Positions 38,535 to 49,700 of a DNA stretch of 64,000 nucleotides are shown in pieces. Source of the stretch: Setaria digitata (taxonomy: Eukaryota > Nematoda > Chromadorea > Rhabditida > Setariidae); contig RCAB01000049.1 in assembly GCA_003640385.1 (NCBI GenBank), positions 62,001 to 126,000 of the forward strand, read 5' to 3'. The notes beneath the pieces are model-generated. The model searched no databases and had not been told where the DNA came from. It was given only the letters and a program-made list of their open reading frames with translations. Made by a program: the position numbers and the translations under genes. Every line of letters starts with the position of its first letter. Within the stretch, counting starts at the first letter, position 1.

Positions 38535-40543
38535 CGCTCCTCTTTTTCTTCTTGCACCTTCTCGAACAAACACCAGCACGTTCCTGTGACCACTACTGCA
38601 CTCGAGTACGACTTGAAAGTTCCTACACTTCAGTCACTGCTCCAAACATTTCGTTTTGCAGAAACACATCCCGAGCCTAAGATCCTATCACCAGTGGGAG
38701 AGACCAGCCACTCGAGAGAAGGAGCGAAAAAGGTAAACGACGAGGAAAGAAACAACAGGTACAATAAATACTCTATCCACTGTCACGTCAGATTCGTCTA
38801 TTGCCGGTCGACTTTCCCTAGACCAAAACCCAATACAGTAACCACACCTCTATCACAGATGCTAAGCCACTCACACATTATCACGTCAGCTGATGATTAG
38901 TCCAAACTTATGGCCAGTTACTGCAGCAAAGGCTAGAAGTGAATTTGAGTGGTGAACAATCAGCTATGATCACATTACTCTTTCTTGTATTTCACTAACC
39001 CCGACCTCTTCCCAATCACTGATCACCACTCTTTCCATAGTTCTATCATCCTTTTCTGTCATTTTTACCGTTGTATCTCAAACATCTTTATTTCTCTACT
39101 CCAACATGACTTAACTCTTAAAATCCTCTTCTCCGCAATTATCAGGGTGTTATTTCGCACCTGCCTCACTCTGCGTTCTCCTCTTTGCAGCACTGTCTCA
39201 CCAACACTGCTTGATGTCTAAGTAAATGACGGATGCAACAAGGGTGAATCAGATGGACGTTGTTTCAGAGTAGTATAGACTTGGGCTCTTGTCTTTTCTC
39301 GCTACAAAAATGTATTTTTGCTGTTGTGCTGAAGTTCACCCCATCCGCTCTCCGCCGAAGATCCTCTGCTTCTCGACCTTAGAATTGGTCTCGACTAGTC
39401 AAGAGCGCCCAGTCACTAAAGCACGTAGTACCATAGCTTTACGATTCATTCTCGCCTAGAAGGAACTTCACTTAAAGATAGGAAAAGAAAGTTCCACTTG
39501 AAAAAATGTTTCATTTCAGACATTCTCATTTCCCCATACTAAAGCAGTTTTTAAAAAACAGCGTTAAATTCCGAGTCACTGTTCCGGTTTATGAAATAGG
39601 AAGGGAGCCTTCCACACGAACTGTTACTATCTTCATTTCTGCAAATCTTAAAAAATGCAGTCCATATGCATTTTAGTTTTTCCTTTACTAGTCTCCTCAG
39701 CACAGAACTAGTCTCCGCCCTTAATAAATCAGATAAGTAAAAGTTAAGAAAAAAGTATAGTAGTTCCGAAACAACGTAAAGCTATTAAACTTCCACTTGA
39801 AGATTTTCTTCCACCTTTCTCCTTTGTTAATCTCAGTATCTAGTTCAAACTGCCTCCATCTATTGGCTACCTATTAACTTTTTTTGTCAAAAGCGCTTTC
39901 TCGTATATGCATGAAAAATTGACAGAATTTGTTTCTTTGTTAACCAATGTCACATATTTGCTATTTAAGTCGGGAATTAAAGCTTCTAGAGAAATCAGTA
40001 TTTGTGCTGGCACAACCACTGGAAGTTGATACGCTATCCATTCGAATTACATTAGTGCCTTTTTATTTTACTGTAGTGTGTACATACGCGTATTAGTCTT
40101 CTCCTTGTAATTAAGCTTCCTCCAAAGGGCGTCATTCAATATAATCTGCATTTAGAACAATTTTTATTTTAGTTAAATCTTTAGAGTAAAAATATATTAG
40201 GAAAAAAACATCTCCATAAAATTAATAAGAAATTTCACGGATTGTGAGGAAAGAAAGGAAATCCCGGACAAGATCACTACACCAGTTAAGCAGAGAGTAA
40301 ACTTTATTAATAGAAAGTTCATTAGTCTATATTTCGTTTTTTATTTTTATTTAAGAATGAAAAACGGCTATTCTAATTAAGAAGAAAAAAGGATAAGTTA
40401 TATCTGGCAAGCTCGGCGCTTCAAAGTTAGAAAACTCTCCAGAGTTTATACTGATGATTTTACTTTTTGCCTAGCAAAAGTGATCTTTCCGAAGAATCCA
40501 TTACCATTTCCCATTTTCTTTTTCTTTTGCATTAGCTTGCGGG
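38535..40543. other. Spacer between MMS19 and IF-2mt
   Basis: About 2 kb with no supported gene. The part from 38.55 to 39.45 kb is less AT-rich than its surroundings, fits the MMS19 promoter and 5' UTR, and shows only a weak open frame on the plus strand. No TTTTCAG-type acceptor sits near the MMS19 start, so trans-splicing there is not suggested. Likely 3' UTR of IF-2mt occupies the upper end. Confidence 0.4.
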
Positions 40544-43500
40544 CTAGAAACCCGGAGGATCCCAATTAATTTTCCTTTTCACTTTTACCTCGCGATAAGT
40601 TTCGATAATGTCATCTTCTTTGAAAACGATCTTCTCATCCGATACAGCAACACCTACTTCTTCGTTTTTATTTGCGGAGCTTACTACCTGCAAGTGCCTT
40701 CAATTAATTAATTAAACCCACAGAATTTCTCCCTCAACTGTCGTCTGTAAACATATTACATAATAACGATTGGCGAACTGTGAAAATTCAGTAAAATAAT
40801 TCAGAAAATGTTCCCATCTTGCCCTACTTGAAGACGCACTGAGTATTAACCAGCAATAATTCATACCGAAAGTCAAAAAAAAAAAAAAAAAAAAAAAAAG
40901 AAACTGCCTGAGTTCCAATGCGCATTGAGCGTATATTTCCTTCATAGATGACATTTGTGCCTCTTAGCACCCGCACCGAATCCGATCTGTAAGTTATAGC
41001 TGATTCAAGGAGTAAAAGTTCCAAATTTGTATTTTTCTTTGTAATAAAAGAGAAAGAGAAAAAAAAGAAATTGTCGTATCCGAAAAATTATATGATTAGA
41101 AGCCCTAAATGAATTGACACTGACATTGAACCGAAGAATATAAGTAAATCGTCTAAACTTTAAAAAAAAAAAAAAAAAAAATAGCCAATAAATCAAACAT
41201 TTCCTAGCAGTTAAAATGGTCAAAGGGAACAATGAAACTAAGATTCCAAGACCGAATAAAACATATAGAAAAGAGAAAAACTTACTTATTAATGATACCC
41301 CAGTCTACCAAAATCCCCGCAACTGACTGCTTCTTTCGCTCAACTATTACTGAAAACCTTCTTATAACATGCCCTTCGCCGACTTGCTCAAATGTTATTT
41401 CCTCCGGAAGACAATGAGACAAACGATTTTGCAAATCTTCTACCAAACGATAGATAACATTGAAATAATTTATTTCCACACCCAATCGTTCAGCTGTATG
41501 TCTCAGTCCGGGTGACACTTGTACATTGAAGCAGTATACGAGGACTGGAAAACATGCAAGATGTTATTTTAAAAAAAATCTTCAAATTTTTCAATTTCTC
41601 CAAAATTTTTAAGGTTCAGTCACGAAATGCAGTTCAGCACTTGGGCATAGTATAACCATGTTAAAGTATCAACCGAAAAACTTTACTATTAGTCATTACA
41701 TTTATACTAGTGGTAATGCAGACTTCAAACTTGTTCACTCTCACTTGAAATTCAACTCCTCAAATTCTTCGGCTTAAACTTACTGCATGAAAATATCAAC
41801 CAAACGGAAGAAGTTCTTGAATCTACATGGGACCATTAAATACAACTTCTTTGTTGAATACAACACCACTCTCTAATGGCTTTCTACTGCGATATATACT
41901 TCAGTAAAAGTGAAAAATACCTCCAAGATCTTTTGCTAGCTCGATATCGCTTTCACTGGGTGGTCCAACACCGAACTTCACAAGATCCAGCTCAACTTCG
42001 TCAGATTTGTAGCTGTCTAAAACATTTAGGATAGCTTCTAGAGTTCCATCAACATCACTGTTCAGCATTAACCTTACGCGTGGTTTTTGATTTTCTTCAT
42101 TCTTCTGATATTTCTGTTCCTGAACAGAATCCCTTCAGTGGTTTCCGAATATTTGCCAATAACCATGATACCATTCATTAATTAGTTCTAGTTCCGCTGA
42201 ATTATAACACAACTTGCCTTATGGACAATTAGACGCAACGTGGAACCGGTACGCAAACCAGCATCTAATAACTTTTGACGATTTTCTAAATACTCCTTCC
42301 TTTCTTCTTCATTTCGCTGCTCAGCCATTTTCTACAATTATAAGTTCCGAAACCAACGAAACGACGTGAATAAAGAAATTAAAACAACTTCCTTTTCTTC
42401 ATTTTAGTTTTTGGCCAAACTTCCACAAGTGAAATGAATGACTCACCCAATCTTGCTCCACTTTTTTACTAGTTTCCTTCCTCATTCTGTAATGAACAAC
42501 TTGCTGGGCTCTTCGCTCATTTTCTAGTTGCAGAATTCGTTCTCCTGGAGAAGGCAAATTTCCTCGCCAACCAGCGACAACTACCGGAGTACTCGGGACA
42601 GCTTCCACTAACTCGCGCCCAAATTCATCGTGCATTGCACGAACCTGCAATACTTTATATTGTCAGATGAATTTCTCTTCAAATCAAATTATTAACTAAA
42701 TATTGAATTGGAAACTGTAGAGTAAAGTAAGCTTAAAAACTAAACTAAAAATAGGTGAATACGAGACAAGCGTAGCAAACTATATGTAGTAAAGCTGACA
42801 CACCTTAGCCCAAGATGTTCCAGCTACCAGTGCTGCACCTTTTACAAGAGTTCCACGCTGAACAATCATTGTACATACCTTACCGATACCTGCATTGGGA
42901 AACAAAGAAAGTGAGAAGCAGACAAAAGCTGAATAACATTGAAAAATAAAATGTTTATCCCACTTTTACTCATTTTCGGATCTTACACCTTATTACATAT
43001 TGCAGTCATCAGAAATTAATCTGTTCACTGCTTTAACTTCTGATAACTACAAGGCTGACTGACCAGTAGAAAAAATGCCCTGTAAGTCTAAGTGAAGCTT
43101 CCATGAATACAAAAATATTCCCTATTATGAGCTAACAGTTTTTCATCATCCACAAGCACAGTAGATGAAACACACCAGTTTGGATTTTTGATTCAATCAC
43201 AATTCCTTCTACTAAACCATTCCATGTCGAACGCAAATTCATATCTTCTGCTTGTAGCAGTATTGCTTCCTAAATATAAATAAAATTTTTGATTTTCACC
43301 CCTTCAAAGTCAACTGATATTTTGTCGATTATTACAGAAAAGGAGTGAAATAAATTCAAAAATTTAGAAATAGCTACCTTCAGCTGGTCAACGTTTTTCC
43401 CTTGTAAGGCTGAAATTTCGACACATAATACATCACCCCCAAGATCATCCACTAAAACACCATGCTCCATAAGAGACTGCTTAGCACGAGTCTGCAAATT

Positions 43501-45290
43501 GAAACTCTAGAAACAAAACAAATTTAAAGACAGCCTCGAATGTTCTCACACCGTGAGGGAAAAATCAAATAATCCACAAGCACGTACGGGATTAGCATTT
43601 GCTTTATCAATTTTATTGATGGCAACAACAATCGGCACATTTGCCTTCTTTGCATAACTGAAAAAGAAAAATTAGATTTCAATGAACCTTATATTTATGA
43701 CTATGAACTTTACGAAAATTAATCTAAAAATAGATCACCTGAAGTTCCAGATCCAGAAGAATTAAAACACCTAATGAACAATACAAATGAAACATATTAA
43801 GAGACTTATATCTAGAGCAAGCATATTTTAATTGTTTTAAAATTTTATTAGATTAAGATAAAACTGAAAAATCACACTTTATGGACTGAACCGTTTGCTC
43901 GTTCACCCCATCATCAGCCGCAACTACCAAAACAACAATATCAGTTGAATGTGCGCCACGTTCTCGCATCTTGGCAAATGCCGCATGTCCAGGTGTATCC
44001 AGAAATGTTATCTCACAATCATTCTCTTTTACTACAAACAAAATAAAAATTGGATCTTATATTGCAACTACCATCAAAGATTTTCTTTGCCATTTTATTA
44101 TACAAATTATCCATAAATAAGGAAGGCAAACGGGTCTGAAATTGGAAACTAGTGCTACTATATATGACCAACACGATTATTTAGCAAAAACAAAATTTCA
44201 CACGCGTGAAAGCGCCGATGTGTTGAGTGATGCCACCGTATTCGCTTTCCACAATTTGAGAATGCCTTAGACAATCAAGAAGCGTTGTCTTTCCATGGTC
44301 AACATGTCCCATAATGGTGATTACAGGTGCACGTCGTCTCAACTCATTTTCTGATGGCGGCGACCTGGAAGAAGAGAAAAGAAAAACAATGATAAAAGCG
44401 GTATAAACACTAAAACTGAGTAGGAGTTACACACTTACCTAGCTAAAAGCATTTAAATACAGATATTGAATGAATTATCCAACTACTTTGACCGAAAACT
44501 TGATCGAATGGAACGAAATGGCGAAGAGGCTTCTTTATATTCGACTAAAACTAACTGTGGAAAAGCGTCTAATTCAAGATCGTCATTTGCAACATTTCGA
44601 GGACGTTGCACTAATTTTGGTTTAAAGCCAAAAACTCCAATAACACTTGTGATACTGGACATATCCAAAGCTGAAACAAAAAAAAAAAAAAAATTTAAAC
44701 AATTCAACAGAAATTCGATCAATGGATGGTCTAAATGAAAAACAATAAATCAATTATTCAAAGATCCATAACTGTAGACTACCAGCGCTGTTGTTCGAGA
44801 ATGACTTGTTCAAATTTTTGAGTATTTGTAAAAGTTCTTCTTCGGAACTCCCCACGACACCAGCTAATTCTCTGGAATTATGTTAAGTCACTTAAAATAA
44901 AGAAATGAAGAATGCTTTGTCCTAGCTTGTTCTGAAATTGAAAATTATGACGTGAATTCATGTGTGTATGATAAATCCGAAGCATTTACAAATGATATCA
45001 GATTATCAAAAACACTCTGAACTTCATATCTGCAATTACTTCTGTGACTACCATCGTTACTTATTACAGTTTACATTACCGCAGTTAATAAATTTAATGG
45101 TAACATACCCGATTTTCATATCGTCATAAATCTCCACAATTCTCTTCTTGCTGGGTGTTTTTCCGACCACCACAGGATCAACAAATTTCCTTCGTTTGTA
45201 TTTAGGACAACACTTGGGTGACAGTCTGAGAGATCGAAATGGTCCAGTAACTACCCATTGCACAGAACATCGATGCACAAATTGTAGCAT
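40544..45290 (-). CDS. mtif2: Mitochondrial translation initiation factor IF-2
   Basis: About 15 exons, among them 45290-45109, 44871-44783, 44670-44487, 44364-44204, 44031-43878, 43657-43588, 43491-43378 and 43269-43176; later ones lie near 42.89-42.80, 42.65-42.45, 42.33-42.22, 42.12-41.92, 41.55-41.29, 40.99-40.91 and 40.69-40.54 kb. They give about 710 residues; human MTIF2 has 727. Seen: an IF2 N-terminal helix (MKIGELAGVV); the GTPase motifs G1 GHVDHGKT (about 171-178), switch region [11 protein letters not shown]3 DTPGHAAF (about 217), G4 NKID (about 271-274) and an [12 protein letters not shown]5 region; then domain II, domain III and a C-terminal domain ending INWDPPGF (human WDPGF). 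Known: it places fMet-tRNA on the mitochondrial small subunit. The N terminus ([12 protein letters not shown], then Arg- and Lys-rich) fits a mitochondrial targeting sequence. All key GTPase residues are present. Confidence 0.95.
40875..40899. repeat. Poly(A) run in an IF-2mt intron
   Basis: A25 on the plus strand, poly(T) in the gene's sense strand, close to an exon edge. A20 at 41162-41181 and A16 at 44678-44693 are further runs in introns of the same gene, with the same orientation. Confidence 0.9.
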
Positions 45291-46498
45291 TTTTTAGTAG
45301 GGTAACATGAACATGAACCAACTATTCACTACTTCCTCCTCTATATCCTTTTGTTCTTTTTCATCACAAAATGCGAACCTGAAATATATGCCATATAATT
45401 CCTGTCAGAACTTACCCCTCCCTCCAGCCAAAAACTCGGCCTTACCTCCTCTGGCTTAACCACCAGGGTCAGACAACTCTCTTCCATCTGCCAAGAATGA
45501 CCTCTCTCAGTCAGCCCAACCAAAGCTATACTGTCTTTCCCACAACCACATCTTTCTCCAACTTCTTGGGTTTGGTGCTAAGTTGCTGAAGTTTGAATTA
45601 AGGAAAAGTTGCTTCGCTAGGAAGTTGTTGGATAGAGACTAGAAGTAACGAGATGAGGGAGGAGTGGGGATTCGACATTAAAACTGTATTCGGCTCGCTA
45701 CATTTCATTGTCGAGAAGGTAGTTTAGTCTTGAGGAAATGTTTTCAGCATTACTCACTTCAAAGTAGAAAATTTTTCTCTTCATTCAGTCAAAGGTCACT
45801 GACAGAACCGGACACTCAATCCAGCACATTTAAACTGTCTGTTATCTTTAAATTCCTGATCGGAAATACTGTTCAGATTGCCTCAAGAAATATGCGAAAT
45901 ATAAGCTTATTATGGAAAACTGACATTTCCAGAAAGTTCGCGAGTAGTACATTTATTACGGCAAGACAAGTGTATCCGGAAAGGATGTATGAACGGATGA
46001 TTTACTTCTACATCTAGTCTTTCTGTAAATTTTATTTCCGAATTTTTCTTTAACCCCAAATTAGAAAATTTTGTGAGCTTAGCCTCTTCTCTTAAGAAGA
46101 AAAAAAATAAATGGAAATATTCAAGTAACTTTTTTCTTGTATTTTCGAAATTTCGTTCCCTAATACTGGTGCATGGAGGAATTTGTGTAGAGAATAGATG
46201 ATTGGTTAGTTCTCGAGAATTAATTTTAGTTTAGTTCAGTACGCCGTACTTTGTGCAAATTTTTTGTTTACTTATCGAAATTTCGTGTATGTATGACCGG
46301 TTTGAATTGGTAAATTTCCTGTGATCTTTATGGTTTACATTGGAAAACACAAACATAACGAGGATATGGTTAGTATTAGAAAAGTATGCATAGTTATACA
46401 ATATGATTTTGGATTAATGGACACACACGCCACATTGTAACGGCCATTGGACAGTTCCTCTTCCTCAATCAACCAGACGATCTGTTTACTGACCATTA

Positions 46499-46506
46499 TG
46501 ACGTCA
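46499..46506. promoter_or_regulatory. Full CRE palindrome TGACGTCA upstream of cky-1
   Basis: The exact CREB/ATF site lies 196 bases before the inferred cky-1 ATG. Full CREs are infrequent in DNA this AT-rich, though one by chance in 64 kb would not be surprising. Its place in the likely core promoter makes it more credible. Confidence 0.4.
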
Positions 46507-46508
46507 TG

Positions 46509-46525
46509 TCCCTGTTGTACAGGGA
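46509..46525. repeat. Perfect 7-bp hairpin beside the CRE
   Basis: TCCCTGT, loop TGT, ACAGGGA. It starts three bases after the CRE. It could be a dyad binding site or an RNA hairpin in the 5' UTR. Confidence 0.5.
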
Positions 46526-46701
46526 GTGATGGACTACAGATGACCGGCAGTTCCACCGACCAAAGAGTCTGACGAGCTGATCAGGTCGGGTCACCATAAC
46601 ATAACGCTGGCACTAACACTTGAGATCCTAGTGGACAGCACTTTCTTGTCTGTTATCATTCACCCAATTATATCACCATTACCAGTATAAGACAATTTCA
46701 C

Positions 46702-49700
46702 ATGAGCCTAATACAGCGGCAGTCACCAAATAATACAAGGTGAGGTAATACCTTTATTTATTTATTTTTTCGATAAACTCGACAAATTTTAATCGAAACG
46801 AAATTTTCTTGAACTTTTCGGGTCTGGTAAATTTTTTTAAATGTAAAAGTGGTAATTTCATTCTATTAAAGGGATAATTCTTCTATAGACAAATCCAATT
46901 TCTAGCAATACATTGTTAAAAAAAATAACACTGCAACGAATGTAAACTTACAAAGAAGTGAGTAATTATAATTAACAATTATCTTAGAAACTTTGAATTT
47001 AAAGATCATTACATACAATACACGTTACGTATTATGACAGTGCTGACATTCGATCCATGTGTATTTTCCACATAATGATTTTCAAATTCACATAGCTAAT
47101 GAAAAAAATAGGTTAGTCAAGTTACACTATTTTCGGTGAATTCTCAGTTCCTTATTTTAATGAAGTGAGTTTGGCTGGATTCTTGATTCTTAGATCAGAA
47201 ATTCAACAGTACACAAGTGAGATTAGTGGCTTTCCCCACTCTGCTACTTTATTTCATTTTTCAAATTCTTCTATTGATGATGATATAGCACAGACCAGTC
47301 TGTTCGTTGCAGTCTTGTACTCAAAAAAAAAATTTGTCTCTTTTTCAAATTTAAAATATCCAGTTGCGAAACTTAAAAATTACTTTTCCTTTTCTATCCT
47401 TCACAATTACTATTTAAGTTTTTGTGTATTATATCTTCCAAGGGAGATTTCAGTCATCAAAGTTGCCTTTACTCTTTTTGTTCTCATTTTCCACGTTGTT
47501 TGTTGATATATAATTGAAACATCATTTGTTTCTACAGTTTTTTTTACGAGGCAATTGAAGCTTTATTTTATTATATGAATAAATATAATTATTATTATAT
47601 GGTTGAAGTTTTCTTTATTAGATGTCTTTTTCTAGCAACAAAACGTTGTGTAATGTTATTTTGAAGTTGGTTTAAAAAGAACCAACCATTCTAAGCTATT
47701 AATAATTCTTTTTGTGGGAGAATTGTTATATCATTCAAAACCACTATACATGAGTAATAAAGTATTTATTAATAAGATATTGGAATTTGCGGTCATTTTT
47801 TTTTTAAATTTCTTTATTCAATTCATTTTTTTTGCAAATAAGTTTATTTTCAATTAGTTTGACATAAATTTCGTATTTCATAGTATATGTTTCGTTGTTA
47901 AAAGAGCCATAGAAAAAGTGCTACTTCATCCGGTAATTTTGTTTACTTTTTACATACTCTATAGTTCGAAATAATAATGTCAACAAAACAACCATTATAC
48001 ATTAGTTGGCGCTGTATATTTGTCACATCATATTAGTGTTTCTTCACTATAAATGATTTTTTTTTCCTGGAGTACAATAAAATTCGAAAATTTTAATTGG
48101 AATAAAAAGGCTAAAATAGAATGATTTCAAATGTTAGTAAAAGTAAAAATAAATTATATAACACAGAAAAGCAAATAATGAAACACACATACGACGGAAA
48201 ATGAATAATCTACACAAACCAATTATTAAGTAATAAATTAGTCGACTAATAGTCAAAAGTAATAAATAAGTAATTAAGCCAGTAGAGTGATAAATGTTCC
48301 ATGAAATGGGAGAATGTCAAACAATTAATTGCTTCATTGAAAGATTTTACGTTCTGCGGCTGATTACTGTAAAATCAGTTACAATAGCTTAAGTCTAGGA
48401 TTATAAAGGATCATAATGTTATAACAACTCAGCTAGGTTATAGGATGATAATGAACCAACTGTATATGAAGTTTGCAAAACTTCAATAACAGAACGGAAT
48501 TTGATTTTTTGAAAAAGGAGAGATGGTTGAAACGATGACTATCGTACAGGTCCACTCGTGGCGCATCCAAGTATCGTCGTGATCAAATCAACCTGGAAAT
48601 TCAGAAATTGCGTGATCTCTTGCCATTATCAGACCCGATGAAGAAACGACTGTTTCAGCTACAAATAATGTCACTTACTTGCATATACATCCGGAAACAG
48701 AACTACTTTCCGCATGGTTCGCCACTCTCTTTAACAGCATGAAATTTCCGATCTGAATGTTTTTCTTGAATGTATAGTGACTTAGAATATGAAGTAAAAT
48801 ATCAATGCTGCTGAATTCTTGACTTAAAATCGGAGTCTAGAATACCATTTCTGTTATACACGTGTTCAGTAATATCTTTAGAATTATCTTCAAGTCAATT
48901 TCAAATATGAAGCTTAAATATTATCAGTTTTTCTCCTTTTACCTCAAAGCTTTCATTTCAGTGGTTGGTATGGGCATACAAACATCAATCAGAACATCTT
49001 TGAAACAATCTGAAAGTTTCCGAGCATTACGGGGCTTTTTGTTGATGATGACAAAGTATGGAAAAATTGTTTACATATCCGATAATGCAGGCGATTATCT
49101 TGGCCAATCCGTGGTAAATTCATCAAAATTATAGCTTTTGATTTAATGATCGAATTGATTAATTAAGTTTCTACTGTTATATTATAGCGTAACAAAACAA
49201 TCTATTCAATACTACTTATACATTTTTCAAAAGCATTGTGAGTTGATCTAATAGGTAGATTTTATCAGTTTTTAGGTAGGTATCTATAGGTACGTACCTA
49301 TTAGATCGGAGTACTTTTGAATTAATGAGAAAAAGCAGACGCAACGAAACTAGAAGCTTGAAGGGATAAATCGATGCGAAAATTTAAAATTCAAATTTCA
49401 GGCGGAAATAATGTGTCAAGGTGATTCGGTATATGATTTGATTGATTGTCGTGATCATAGTCGATTACAAGCAGAACTTATGTCTGGTCCATCATCCGTT
49501 TCGGATCAAAATTTTTTCGCTCATGAAAAAGTTTTTATTTGTCGTATGAATCTGTCTCGTACTGCAAAAAGGCAACTCCAGTATCACAAGGTGTTATCAA
49601 AATTAAATAAAACATTCAATTCAATTTTTTTTTTTTTGCTCTTTAATAAAAAAAAAAAATGTTTTATGCTAATCCAAAATAAAATTCTTTAACCCTATTT

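Larger units (their letters stand above)
45291..46701. other. Divergent promoter region between mtif2 and cky-1
   Basis: The two flanking genes point away from each other across 1.4 kb. Near the mtif2 end, 45.3-45.6 kb is pyrimidine-rich on the plus strand. Near the cky-1 end (46.43-46.70 kb) the sequence is less AT-rich and holds a CRE-type palindrome, a hairpin and an inverted CCAAT (ATTGG, about 46445). One 95-codon open frame (45730-46017) has no homology I recognise. Confidence 0.5.

Noticed and set aside
38586..38900. 104-codon plus-strand frame next to the MMS19 start
   Set aside because: A possible donor inside it, but no partner exon and no family; it sits in the likely MMS19 promoter or 5' UTR.
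45730..46017. 95-codon frame in the mtif2/cky-1 promoter
   Set aside because: No homology recognised, no splice partner, and it overlaps a likely regulatory region.
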